From positions 22,016,672-22,080,671 of the forward strand of contig CM022667.1 in the NCBI GenBank assembly GCA_012295275.1: a stretch of 64,000 nt of DNA, given 5' to 3'. The DNA comes from Chrysomallon squamiferum (lineage: Eukaryota; Mollusca; Gastropoda; Neomphalida; Peltospiridae). The notes below the pieces were generated by a model. The model made no database searches. It had not been told where the DNA came from and saw only the letters and a program-made list of their open reading frames with translations. The first letter of the stretch is position 1. Each line of letters starts with the position of its first letter. Positions 1 to 13,713 of this stretch are shown here, one piece after another. A program made the translations under genes and the position numbers.

Positions 1-2634
1 ATCATATTTAATTTATTTTAAATCTTATTCAAGCACTGTGTAATATGTTGCAATATTTTTATTTTGAATTTTTTTTTAAAGTAAAACATCTTAACCATCA
101 ACATAGAATTAAATATGTATATTCACATTGGTATATTTCAAATTTAATAATGATAGATTAGAAATCATAGAGGCTGACCTGATCATTGAACTGGAGAGTA
201 AATAACAAAGTTGTATATGTTAATTTTTATCAAAAATGAAATCTTTTAATCATTGTGAGTTATTAGTTGTTTAAGGTTGGTACTTTAGGTAGTTGAATTT
301 TTGCTAAATTATCATTGGTGTACTGTATAGCTGGTGGCAGAAGGGATTATTGTTATTGTAAAAAAATATATTTAATAAGCATATGATGAGGAAACCCCAA
401 AGTTGGATGCATTTATTATAATAAAATATCTTAAAATCTAACAATAATAGGTTTAAAATCCAGATTCTAAATTTTTTTTTGATCATTTTTATCATTGGAA
501 TCTGTGGCAGTTTTGTATTGTAACTGTTTAAAAATTGGTCAGATTGCACATGCTTAATATATAATTAAGTTAGTATTTTTGAATAAAGAATTTAGTTCAG
601 TAACATGATTTCTTTTTCTTTAAAACTCTTAATATATATTTGAATTCTGTTATTGAATATTCAGTTTCTGAGATAATGTTAAAATTAGCGGTGAGGAAAA
701 AATTTGTATAATAATTTGCTGTTCCTTCATTTGACCTGATTTTGGCTGACATTTGCAATCAATAAACGTTCAAGTCCTTTTCTTAAAAGTCAGTTTAGAT
801 TGTCTTAAGTCAAATCACTGACCAGTTACTTGCACCTTGGTCATGGCTTGCCGCACGTCACTATAGTAGAAACCAAATATTGTTAAAACTGCTTTAGCAA
901 CATGGTTTTTTTATGATGATGTAAATAGAAAGAGCAGTTAGATTTTTAATTTAATAATTTTAGAAATGATTTTTTATAAATATATAAGAAATTATGTCAA
1001 TGATATACAGTTACAGATAACTGAATTCTTTGAAGTCATGTGATTAAAATACAAATCAAAAGATATACTAAAGATCTCCCTTAACTTGTTTAGATAGATG
1101 AATTTGCTCATTAAATATAATCAGTTAAAAATGTTCTTTTTGTTATATTTTCAGACATAACATGATGCACTTAAATTTATTTTTGTTTGGGGGTAATTGT
1201 TTTATATAAATATGAATGTGTGTGTAAACTGATTTGTACCTGGAATTTCAATAATTGCATCAGTTTTATTCAATATTCTGTGCTTCATACTTCAGTATTA
1301 GTATATTTATCCAAGTACGAAAGCATATGAATTCATAATCATTTTTATTTCAGTCTATTTTATTATGATTATTTATTTATTTATTTGTTAAATTCAATTT
1401 TTTAATTCATTTCTTTTTCCAGATATTGATACTACCATCACAGTAGTTGTTTTACACAAACATAATGTTTCATGAGATTGTGGAAATATTAACTCATGAA
1501 TATTCACACCAGGTTCTAGATTCCAAGTGTTATCTCTGTGCATGATAAAATTAATTAATTTAGGCCACAGCAGCTGTTGACACAAGCAGTCCATTATAAC
1601 CCCATTGTAGATCATACACTGTACTTTTGGCACCAGTATTTATATAAAGATAATAAATCATAATCTAATATAGGACTTAATTTAATTTATTTTTAATACA
1701 TTGTGTTTTAATCAAAAACAGACCTTTTTGGCAATATAAACAAATATTAGTATAAATTTAATTGTTATAAAATTTAATATTAAATGAATAACAATTATTA
1801 TTTTATATTTATTTTTGCTATATTTTATTTTTATTTTAAATTGTAGCAAAGTAAATTAGATATTTTTGGAAAAACATATTTTTAGTAAAAGCTTTATTTA
1901 AATATTTAAACAAATTATTATTATTATTATTATTCAAGAACTAATATCAAACTTAATATATTTACAGCTAATATTTTATATAATACCTAGCCTTTCAATG
2001 ACAGTAACTTAAAATATGTCTGACAAAGACTATACTTTGGTGGTGGTTATCCACTGATATTGTGTTATTGTTGTCAATCTTGAACTGCAAATTTGTTGAG
2101 GCTAATGAAACTAAACATAACTTCTTCGGTTATTGAAAACAATTCAGTAATGCTACATTGTGAGATATGTAACCAAAAACCCTATCAACTATTAGTTGCA
2201 ATTTGTTTTGGTGCCATATTTGTTGAAATGTATTATACTTCAAATTTTAAAAAGTCTGGAGATAGCTGAAAATATTTACTTATTTCAATTTATTTTATTA
2301 CTAGCCATATTACAAACTAAATGATAATGGTTGAAAACTGAACAAACATTTAGACATTAAGTTTAATAAATTACGTATTTTATATTTTGTAAGCACCATA
2401 TAGTCTTCAAGAGCAGATAGTTCATTTATCAGAAATGAAAATTCAGTTTTGCTTTGACATTATGAATAACAAATGTGAACATACTTGCATTAAAATGTAT
2501 ATTTGTGAATATTTACCGAAAAAGTAGTTCTTTAACAGAAGAAACATTATTGGTAACACTAAATAAAACTGAGCAATATCTTAAAATATTATAATGACAT
2601 CAATTTATGCTTCATTAAACTTTCATAATTAAGA

Positions 2635-2736
2635 TTTTTTCAACACTTCATTCTGTTGTTATTATTATTTCTTTTTTATATATCACATAAAAGAAAGAAA
2701 TAATAATAATAACAACAGAATGAAGTGTTAAAAAAA
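2635..2736. repeat. Near-perfect inverted repeat (hairpin)
   Basis: The left arm starts AACACTTCATTCTGTTGTT at 2642 and is mirrored by the right arm ending at 2729. Both arms run on into ATT/AAT triplets and a T/A run, about 33-45 bp per arm with a loop of roughly 20 bp. The only clear difference is one ATT triplet. It could be a tiny foldback element or a small MITE, or a transcribed stem-loop if the Cas pre-mRNA spans it. No target-site duplication was recognised. Confidence 0.8.
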
Positions 2737-5700
2737 AAATGTTTGGTCAAAAGACCAATTTTTTAAATTTTGTGTTTTCTTGCAATCCATAGCAGGTGTA
2801 AGCTTGCTCGGCATTTTAATTTTATTTTTGAAAATGTAATCTAAACCATAAAAACAATATTGTGCACCTGGCAGCAGCAAGTATGAAGATACATTTGGTA
2901 CACATTTGATAAACAAAAATAGATAAATTATCTTTATGTTCTGGTTTAGACTTCCTGTGAAAACTTGAGCTTAAAGATTTCATTTGGTCTCTGGAGTGAT
3001 GGGAACAGCAGGATAGCAAGCATGAAGTGGCTTAGGTTTGGATACTAGCTGATGATAAATCCTAGTATTTGTAGCCAGATTTGCATCAGAAGAATTTAAG
3101 AGATAACTTGTTACACATTGATATATTTACCATTTCTTTTGAATATTTTTATCTTCTATAAAAATGACTGTTAACTACACAGCTTTAGTGACCACTATAG
3201 ATGTTAAGATTTTAATTTCTACAACAATGCCCAAGTATCATCTTTGTCTACCATTGTTCCATTTTTTGCTGCTGTGTATTGCAGTTGTGAAGAAGTTAAT
3301 GAGGATATAATAACATTTTAGCTGATTTTAATTTCAATGGTTTCTGGCAAAATACAACTATCAGATAAAAGGAGAGTGTTATTGATTTTAATTTGGTCTT
3401 TATTATCTATATTCATATACATTAAGAATGGTAGTTTGATGTACAGATGAAACAGTTTTTATTTTTAGAATACATTTGAATGGATGCATGCTTGTATGGA
3501 TAATTAATGACTATACAGAGGAAGGTTTATTTATTTATCATAGATAAAATAATTGATTATTTTGCTTCTTTAATAAGTAAAGTATAATGAATACAAAATG
3601 TTGCATGCAATTACTTGGGGTTTCTAAATCTATTATTATTATTTTCTTAACTTTTGTAATTGGTTTCTCCAGTTAGAGCTCAAAGCACTGGTTAGAAAAG
3701 TAAGTATTGTAACTGAATCAGAGTAAACTTAGTTTTTATTTCATTGATTGACAGAAGCTCCACCTCCATTTCAGGCTGCAGGCCTGCCTGACAGCTGGCC
3801 TTATTCACTCTTTCCACTAATGCAGCTGGCTATATTTAGCTAAGGTGGAGAAGATGGCCAACCCTGTTTCTGCTGTGTAATAAACCCAACATCATACATG
3901 CCAGTCCTTTAACACTGGCCATTGGGATTAAACAGGGGAAGTGTTGTTGTCTGTGACATTCCAGACCTGACCTGACAGCCATGTAAGCTAAGCTCACTTG
4001 CTTTAAGGTGTGCTGAGACAGATATACTTACTGTTGGGACAACAATAGAAATATTCATACAAACTGTTTTACTTTGAACTTTGTGACTCACAGAGAGTTA
4101 GCAGATTGAGTGAATACAAGTTGAGTAAGTTACTGTTTTATAGTGTGAGATAATATTTACTTGAACAGATCTGACCACAAGTTTGTGAAAGATCTATATA
4201 ACTGCTGTGTTTTCAAATCAAGGCCATTTAAAAAGTGTTGGAATACAGATAATTCAAGATAAAATAAATTAACTGACACATCATCACAAGTTCAAGGCTT
4301 ATCATGTTTGTTCAGTGTGTTTGGTGATTTCTTATTTATTTATTTATTTTTAAGATAAAGACCATTTTTGTAATAATTGGTTTCCACTTTTAAGCTGCTT
4401 GTGTACTTGGAAGAATCACATATGTCCTTGGAAAATTATAAAATAAAGTTAAGAAAAGCTGTTTAATCAGAGTAAACTGTGAAACAGGCATCTTTAGAAT
4501 ACAAAAAACTACTGTCAAAGGAGGAGACTGAAATTGTTTATCTTTTCACATTTATGTGATTGTTCTATGGAATTTACAAATAATCTGTGATGTTTTCCTG
4601 TGTAAAAACATTGGATATGGGCTGACAAAGTGTTCTTAAATTTGGATGGGGAAACATTGTTGTTCTGAGAGGCAAAGAACATGGAAGAACAAGAGAATTC
4701 TGAATCTGCTAGTGAGGTTGGGTAACATTTTTATATAATAATTTGTTTACTGTAGTTGGAAAAATATATATGCATGAGGATCTTGGTGACGTGTACATGT
4801 AAAAGATAAAGAAGAGAAAATGTATTTTTGAATGAGAAAGAAAACCAATAATAAGTCTTGACATTTTTTTCTTTCCTTTTAGAGGAGTTTAGTAAATCTG
4901 TTATAATAATCAATTCTCAGTGTGTACATTATTTCATTTATTGATGAGAATGATATCAATTTATAATCTTTTCTTTGTTGCATAAACAAAACATACAGCT
5001 TATGCACAAAATGTAAAGAGCTCCTCTAATCTACACAATTATAAATAAAATTAATTTATATTTGCATTTGTATTTCCACATTTAGATATTCTTATATTTA
5101 ATTATCATAAATAATAAAACACACATAAAGTTGATGTCTCAGATTAATAAAACTTAAACAGTTCTTTTTTTTTCTTCTTTGTTGATGTCTGGGTTGTATG
5201 TCAGGTGATACTTTCAGCTCAAACAAAAATCTGCTTGCTTGGCAAGTTTGGTTTTATGTTGTTTAGATGTCGCCAGGCAGGTGTCTGTGAAAATGTTCAT
5301 GGTTTACCTCACACAGTCATAATGTAGCAAATAAATACCACAGTTTTATATCTTCAACATTGTTTTATTTATTGTGTTGTCTTGCAATTATTAATTATAT
5401 GTTTTTCTGTGACAATAGTAAAAGATTTACCTACTCATAGATACTCAAATAGAATATTTTTAATATAATAAAGAGAGATTCATCAGATTTTAGTGTTCAT
5501 TGTATGTCTGTGCACATAACTCATATAAAAATGTATGTATCTAGGATTTATGAAATCTGAAACATTTTTATCAATTTATTAACAACAAATAGTAATACAC
5601 TTAAATAAAGTACTTATGATGTATATATTAATAACCTATAATTTAGTCTAAGTATTCATTTATCAGTAATTGGTATCTATATATTTGCTGATGTTATCAT

Positions 5701-8311
5701 TGCTGTTTTCATTGTCTGAAAATGTTATTTGAATAATGCAATGCCATTTGAAACAGCTATCAAAACTGTAGTTAAAGAATGTATAGAATGGAATGTGTCA
5801 TATCCTTAATAAATTACCCAAGATCTAAACATTATTTATAATACATTAAAACTCATCTCTGTACAAAATGTATAAAAGATGTAGCAACAGGTTTGTAATG
5901 AAAAGAGTAAATATAAAAATTATAAATTATGCTGCTTTCTTGTGAGGTGGAGTCAGAAAATATTCTGATTGGCACAAGTATTATATTGCTGTAATCTGTC
6001 ACCCCTGACTGCTAAAATAGATTGCTGCCATGTTTGTGATGTAAAGATTTTGTCCCAACCTAACAATGCATCAATTTTGTAACTGTCCATGCTATATAAA
6101 AATACAGAAAAAACTGAATAAATAAATGAATGATGAACATTTGTTTAATATCATATAAAACATGTTTGAGAGTCAAATATATAATTTTTGTATCGCAGTA
6201 CTATAAAATACATATATATCTGTTTAAAGGGCAGATAGGTTTTAGCACTAAAATGTCTTCCATTCTAAGATATTTTAATATTACTTAAATGTAGACTAGT
6301 TATTTCTAGGAATAAAAACAGTTGTGGCTTATTTACCATTGTTGTTACTTCTGGGAGTAATAAATATTTCTACTAACTTGTTCTGGTTGTCATTAATCCA
6401 TGTCATAATGCAGACTTGCTATCTCTGCTTATGCACATTTTAACCAAAGCAGATTTTCAGGTAACCTGTTCAGATCCTGTATTTATCATAATATGGCTAC
6501 AAGTATAACTGAAGCACCTGGAAAGCCACCACCTGACTGTGAATGCCAACATTTTCTCAATGTAATGTGGCCAAGGGTTATAGTCTGTGTTGTAAACAGC
6601 CTAAAGTTATTTAACCCAGTAATGTGAAATCAACTGTTATAGTCAGTTGCTGTAAAAAGTAAGTAAACAGACAAACAGGTATTTATCTTGAAGGTATTGT
6701 TTCTCTTTCTATAAGATTTTAAACTATATAAAATACACACTGTCATCATTATTTTTATTTTTATGTAATGAATAATAGAAAGATATATTTTATAATTTTG
6801 TTCAGGTATTTATATAAAAGTCCATTGCCACTTTCTGTTAACAAGTTCTTGAAACTATAGTAAAATGTAGATCAAAATAAGTTTCACTAACAAGATAAAT
6901 ACTCGTTTGAGTATGAGTATCAATTACCTGGATTACAAATAAGTAATAATTTGTCTATCAGTATCAGCAGGCTGTTTTAAAGTAGGTCATGGCTGCATTT
7001 GACACTGACATTTTAGGGAACTCTTAACCTGTAAATTAATGTTAATCCTTTGGTATTTTAGCTTTTACTTCTGTCCCTTGATTGGTTAATGTTTTCCTTT
7101 TGAAAATAATGTAATAATAACAAAGAAAGAATGAAAAACTCAAAAAGAACAAATGAAAGAGCAAAATTTCTTTCAAAATCAAAGTCACAAAAGACTGTTC
7201 ATAGAAGAATTTAACTAAATCTGTTTTGAAAATTCATAATAAACATACTCAGTTTAATTATTGTTTTGTTAAATCAAATGTGAGTAAAATAGGATAGAAG
7301 AATGAGCTAGGCATGTGTGCCTAAAGAAATAATTCTCTAGATATAAATCATTTGCACTTAACTTCTATATCATTATTTTATGAAGATGATTAATTAGATA
7401 ACACTCGGGTAATAATTAACAACTATTTTATGGAGGAAATGTAAGAATTCTTTATTCATTAGAAACTTCCTCTTCAGAATATACCTGTCATTCATCAGTT
7501 TACACCAATCTGAGCTGTCCAGACTGGAGAAGCTGCTTCACCTGCAGAAAAGGCATCCAGCTGGGATATAATATGAAAAATGTATTGATTGACAATGCTT
7601 TCCTTACAGGTTGTTGATAATTATCATGTCTCCTGCCAAATAAATATAACATTTGAAAGTGATCTACTTTGATGGTCAGTGCATCACTCAGTTTAAACTA
7701 TTTATACTGGTTCATTTTTTGTCAGTTTGTTTATATAAACTTGTTAAAATTCTTAATAACATTTATAAGTATGGCACCAGAAAAGATAAATAGTTTGTGG
7801 AAATGTTTACATGAATTAAACCATATATGTGTATGGACAGTATCATCCTGTTGTATGGAATGAGACATACTGATGAGGAGAAATTTATTTTGCTTGTTTT
7901 ATCTAAGTTTTTATAATACAAAAAGATGAAATTATACATCTCAGTCATGGAATTTGAAATTGATTGAGCCTGTGAAAATTATTTTTAAAAATATTTTGTC
8001 TGAAAATTGCTAAGCATTGACATTGTTAATTTTGACTGTTCATTAAACCATCAAAAATGTCTATGATTAAATAACTTTCTGAAGAAGAGTATGATCCATG
8101 TAGAATTCATAAGTTTTGAAGTGTCTTTAAGGGCTATAGATTCTACATAATAAATTACTAGTAAATTGATTGGTCAAGTGTATTTCTTAGTACTAATAGA
8201 AGGTTCAATCCTTGATAGTGACATCATGGATAGACTTGTGTTTGTGCAGATTACAGGCCTGTTTTACAACAGGTGAGATATTACCTGTTTAGTTTCTTCA
8301 TTCTAACTTAC

Positions 8312-8313
<2 letters not shown>

Positions 8314-8347
<34 letters not shown>
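8314..8347. repeat. Poly-T tract, 34 bp
   Basis: This is an uninterrupted T run. Read on the - strand it is a poly-A tail-like run that might mark the end of a retrotransposed copy, but no recognisable retro-sequence lies next to it. Confidence 0.9.
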
Positions 8348-8350
<3 letters not shown>

Positions 8351-9833
8351 GAGGATAAGCTCAATAACTCATTGGTTACCACATACGGATTATCAGTCCT
8401 CCTTTTGTATTGTTTGGGTTATTTAAATTTCTCAATAACTATCTCACATAAATTTTACGTTGTGTTCTTTCCTATATATGGAGATTTTATATATAGCTAT
8501 ATATATGAAAATATTTGCTGCTGATCAAAATAAATTAATAATAATAGGTACTTTATTATATAGCATGTTCCTTCTCATTATCTATGATTAATAATCTCAA
8601 GTATGCATATACTGATAGAATAAAATACCCAATAGGACTTTAAAGTCTAAATTTGTAATCTGTAGATGTAAAAAGCTGTTGAGTACTAGGTCAAAGTTCA
8701 CAAAAATAAAACCTACACCTATACTGTGAATACATTTTTACCACTATGAATATGTGATATGCTAAATTTAGACTCAGTTTATATTTGTTGTATTTTAATA
8801 AGTGTGGATGTATGTGTGGATGTGTATGTGTGCAGGTATCAGTGTGATCTGGTATCTTCTGTATCAAAATTGCAAGTAATGAATTACATCACATAAGTAT
8901 GGTAATTTGCATATTAATTTTTTTTTTTCTCTCTATATTTATTTCTAAGTACACAGCTTCAACACAGCAGTTATGAGATAATATTGTTTTGACAAACTAT
9001 AATCACAGTTGTGAATTTTTGAATTCATGTAACACAGACTTTTTATATCTTGAAACAGAGATATATTTGTCCTTAATAGTTGCAGCCATTAAAACATTTA
9101 TTATATATATATACTTGGCTGTTTGGCTAAAACATTTTGCAAAATATTTAGATGACATCATAATACAGATGTGTTTGCCAGGAAAGGGCAGTTTCAGGTT
9201 TTATCACATATAATTACAATTAGGGATGTTATTTATTTTTCTGAAATCTGGATGCTGATGTAAAACTGAACTTTTTATAGCTTTTACTTTCAAGGTCCAA
9301 AGCCACTGAATTAATATACATGTAATTTATTATAGTAATAGTAGTTACTATAGTAACCAAAAATATACCTGTAAAAGATGTTATAAAACTGAACATTATA
9401 TACAGGTTTATTTCTTTCTTTCTAAATATGCATAATAGTAGAGGTTCCTTTTTAAATACTGATTCTTTACAGTTGACAAAAAAAAAGAAAAAAAAAAGAA
9501 ATAATAATAACAATAATAGTTAAATAAATAAATAAAATAAAATCCCACTACAACCAGACAAAAAAAAAACAAGCAACCCAACAACAACAAAATAGTAGTT
9601 TTTAATTTCTGTTGTTATATATAAGCTAACTATGAACGATACATCTAGTTTATATTCTTCTTCAACCAACCAAATTGTCATTCATCTTTTTCCTTTTGTT
9701 TTTGTTACTGTAGTTTTAAGGTAACTTATTTCATTTGAAAATACCCCTTCATCCTAAGATTAAGTTTGCCCTTTTTCTGAAATGTTTCTCTACCCAAAAT
9801 ACATAAAAGAAATTTGATTTGACACATATGAAT

Positions 9834-9989
9834 ATTAAAAAATTGATAAAACAAATATGGATTTTAGAAGATTCTCATTTGGATGTCAAAATTTATTTGA
9901 ATTATTCATTAAAAAATTGATAAAACAAATATGGATTTTAGAAGATTCTCATTTGGATGTCAAAATTTATTTGAATTATTCATTAAAAA
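9834..9989. repeat. Tandem duplication, 74-bp unit
   Basis: Two apparently identical 74-bp copies start at 9834 and 9908 with ATTAAAAAATTGATAAAACA, followed by the first bases of a third copy. Perfect identity in such AT-rich non-coding DNA points to a recent duplication, or an assembly artefact. Confidence 0.92.
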
Positions 9990-11837
9990 CAACAAATAGA
10001 GAATAAAAGATGTTTGTTGTCTTTTATTTTTGTCAACATAATTTTTATTTAGTATTAAGAGGTATCTGGATAACAGCAGATTTTTTAACTAAATAAAAAC
10101 TATGAATTAATGAATTTTTGTATCTGTATATGGATGTTTTGTTCATGTTTTTAAAACATGGCTTTGCATACACACAACAGTCACAATTTTAATGTGTGTT
10201 TACTTTTTAAATATGGGTATTGTTTTGAGTTTCATTTTTTGTTCATACAACATTTATTTATTCACTTACATAATTAGTATTGAATTTTTCATATCATAAA
10301 GAATGTGCATATACACACAAATTCACATAAACAAAAAAGCTGTAATATAAAGTAATGTGTGCAGACACTGTTATAGACAGTTTGGCTGTCTTGGTATTAG
10401 TTTCAGTGTGACTAACCACTGAGTGGGCCACATAGTTGGGTGATGAGTAATGGCTATAGTAAAGAGAAGATAGTTGTATTCACTGGTCAGAGGAAGTTGT
10501 TAATATTACACGCCTTAGGTTGAGTGTGGGAAGACAGATCATATTTTATAGTTATCAAAAACTCATATCTGAATGAAAATGTATAATTAATTGACAAGTT
10601 CCTTGACTTTAAGTGAAACTATAAAAGGAGGATAAATTTAATTTTATCTAGAAAACCCAGAAATAAATCTTAAAAACATTAATAGCAAATATTTGAATCT
10701 ATAAACTCTGTATGCCTGATACCTTTTCACTTTATTTATTTTTATTGTGAATAAGTTTATTTGTTTTTTTTGTTTTTGTTTATTTGTTATTCTGTTTTAG
10801 CAGGATCTAAAGTTAGTGATTTTTTCCCCCTTTTTTTGGACTTGTATACAAACAGTTACAAAGACATACACACTCATATACACAATGTTTAGGTGTATAC
10901 ATAAAGTGATTTGTCAAAAACAAAAACAGTTTTGTCTTAATATAAAGAGTTTAATTAGCCAGGCTCAGTTTGTCCTTAGCTACGTTCTTGTGAGAAATGA
11001 GAAATTTTTGTCCAACTGACCACATGTGTTCTATTTAAAATGTGACTTCTAGATCAAACACTTGTCACCAAACTATTGATATGGTGGTTAGCAAATAGGT
11101 CAGTCATAATCAATATGGCCATATGCATCTGAAGATTTCAGTTTGTGAATGTTTTGTCACACATGAAGGATCTTTGGGTTCACCAGTTTTTGAAGTCAGT
11201 TATACATGGACCAGTGGAAGAAAATTCGGTTCATTGTAGCTTTTCTTCTCAGTGGTGGTATGTTTTTCAATTACTGAAATATAATTATAGAAGACTTAAT
11301 ATGTGATGTTTGCTAAAAGGCTTTGACAGATATATCATTATAAATTTAGTTTAAAAATTATTTGTTTTTTTTCAAAAAAGATTTGCATCTATGACATATG
11401 ATTAATTTGAATTTTGGTTTATTACATTATTATTATTTCAGCTTTTGTGTGAGCAAATATTTTGTATGTATGCCAACAGTTTGTTGTTTTGTGTGTTTGC
11501 TAACCAGCCCAAGAAAAATTATGAATGCAATCATTTTCAATTCATTCTTGTCATATAAAAATATTTTTAGTAAATAATTAGTTAATCCTCATGCTTGATT
11601 ATTTTCATGGAATAAGTACTTTTAGGATTTGTAAAAAGCCCTATTTGTAAGCTCTGTAACGATCAATTTTGAAAATTACAAATCATTATAAAACTTACAA
11701 TTATGGTTTCTAAGATATAATATAATGTTTTATTTAATTAACCAATAATGAAACAAAGAGAAAGAAAATGAAGTTTAAATCTTTATTTTTCATGATCAAA
11801 ATATTTTATTTTCATGGTTTGTCTTGTTTATTTTCAG

Positions 11838-12107
11838 ATGTTTCTTGCAAAAGCATTGTTTGACAATATTGCAGAAACTCCAGATGAGCTTGCATTCCGA
11901 AGAGGAGATGTTTTAACTGTCATTGAGCAGGATACTGCTGGTCTTGATGGTTGGTGGCTCTGTTCCCTTCGTGGAAAACAGGGCATTGCACCTGGAAACA
12001 GATTAAAAATTCTATCTGGCATGTTGGATAGTTCTCTAGGAAAGGAAATCTATGACTTGCCTAAATCAGAAACTTTCAGATGTGCTTCAGATGTCACTCA
12101 AAACACG
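11838..12107 (+). CDS. BCAR1: Cas-family (p130Cas/BCAR1-like) scaffold, SH3-domain exon
   Basis: This 90-codon exon encodes the N-terminal SH3 domain of a Cas-family docking protein. Such proteins bind the polyproline motifs of FAK/PTK2B and related partners at integrin adhesions. Visible SH3 landmarks are ALFDN (residues 6-10), DELAFRRGD (16-24), the GWWLCS core (38-43) and PGNRLKIL (52-59). A first substrate tyrosine motif, YDLP, is at residues 72-75. The exon follows a pyrimidine-rich TTTATTTTCAG acceptor and ends ACG|GTAGAT in phase 0, matching the next exon at 13714. The ATG abuts the acceptor, so it may be internal: vertebrate Cas genes take their first few residues from a separate upstream exon, and here the Met aligns with a residue inside that short leader. 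Reading on past the donor soon hits a stop. Family identity is very secure; which vertebrate paralogue it resembles most is not meaningful for a single invertebrate gene. Confidence 0.95.
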
Positions 12108-13713
12108 GTAGATAAATAATTTTGTCCATTAATTAAAAAAAATAAAAAGTAATAATTGTTATTTTACATTATAATATTTAAATTAAAAAGAACAGTTGTT
12201 TTAAATTGTGTTTTTTTTTAAATATTTTTTTATAGCTACATAATTTGTTTTCTACAAAGGCATTGTGTGGGTCAGAAACTGAGACAGATATTTTTGAAAG
12301 AGCCTGAACACATTTTCAAGTTGACCTGAGAATGCACCAGACAATCAAGTGATTGTGTGTGAGATAATGAAGACTTCAAACAAGTCAGTCTAAACATTAC
12401 TGTCAACTGAAATGTTAACTGAAATTTGACTTTAAATTTATGACTTGAGTCATTGTCCATGCACAATTTTTTTTTCATCTCCTTAGATTGATTCTACTGC
12501 TTTGATGTCTGCCTTTTAATTTTTAATTTTCCAAACAGCTGAAGTTAAAAAAAAGTTTTAAAAATAATAAAAATAAAATAAACACTCTAATGACATGACA
12601 TTGTTTAAAACACATGCAGATCAGCTAGATTTTCAGACAGTTGACCTGACCTCTAGACTGCTGCATTCTGTCATGAGTTATTGTCTGTCACAGGTAGACT
12701 GTTTCATAGGCAGGCCTTACAAATGAACAATAATGTGCAGTAATTCACTTAATAATGTAACTGTTTATTATTGCAATATACATAACAAAGAGAGAGTAGC
12801 CACTAAAACAAAGCAAATGCTGTAATTGTTTGGGTGCAGACAGTGAAATGCTGTTTTCTTTGGAATGCAACATCTAGGCTGGTACTTGTGTTTTAAAGTC
12901 TATTGGTAATGTGTGATGGTAAAAGAATCAAAGCTAGCTTCCTTGACTCATTCAGGAAAGTCATAATTTTTTACACAGCAGTTTCTCCTCAATTTGCTAT
13001 GTTTATTACTTTTCTTCAATGATACATTTCTAGCTCACAATACCTGAAATGCCCATGTTATTTGCCTACCTCCATATAATGTTTTCCTTTTTGCAATTCA
13101 TAATTGTTGTTTTATTGTTGTTGTGGGATGTTTTTTTTTGTTTTTTGTTTTTGTTTCTACAGATGTTCTTTTTGTGACAGATATATAAATGTTGCTAAAT
13201 TCATTCTGCAAATGTTGTTATAGATTGATTCAACAGATTTTAATAAGTAGACATAATGGTTTCCTTTGATGTTAGCAAATGATGCATGGAATATTTTGTG
13301 CATTAAGTTTAGACAATTATTATTTAATTCAAACACTGAAAATGCACATATTTGTTTTTTATTATTAACATTACAGATACAGATAAACCTGAAGATTTTT
13401 TTGTAGTGTCCAAGCTTTCTTTACCATAATATTTTTCATTTTATTTTGATTTAGTATACTTTTTTGTTCCAACGTATTACTGGTATTTCAAGTAAAGTTG
13501 TACTGTTACTGGAAAAGTAAATATAAAGAAGCCCTTGCAAGCCTAGCAAGTAGAATTACCAAAAGAGTGAAGTGAAATTGCAGTGACAAAAAATCCATCA
13601 GCATTATCAAAAGATGTCATTAGACCAAACAAATTAGAGTAAATCATATTTAACTAATTTTTTTATTTTTTATTTTTTTCTAATATTTCTGATTTATTCT
13701 ATTTATACTGAAG
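12108..13713 (+). other. Cas-gene intron between SH3 and main exon
   Basis: This 1606-bp intron is bounded by GTAGAT and a TACTGAAG acceptor after a T-rich tract. Both ends are phase 0. No coding or repeat structure was recognised inside. Confidence 0.9.

Larger units (their letters stand above)
1..11837. other. Non-coding: 5' flank or intron 1 of the Cas-family gene
   Basis: No convincing coding exon was found on either strand. The short open frames are low-complexity and show no family resemblance. Because the SH3 exon at 11838 begins directly at a splice acceptor, part of this stretch is probably the first intron of the Cas gene. The first exon and promoter are either in here unrecognised or left of the window. 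More complex, less AT-rich patches lie at about 3740-4110, 5180-5330, 6400-6610 and 7490-7570; they may be regulatory, but nothing specific can be read. A hairpin at 2635-2736, a poly-T run at 8314-8347 and a 74-bp tandem duplication at 9834-9989 are listed separately. Confidence 0.6.

Noticed and set aside
4681-4716. Possible short first exon of the Cas gene starting MEEQENSESASE
   Set aside because: Only a poor GTTGGG donor would keep frame; the better GTAACA donor does not. Nothing else supports it.
8273-8524. Phe-rich 83-codon frame
   Set aside because: It is driven by the 34-bp poly-T run, with no homology outside it.
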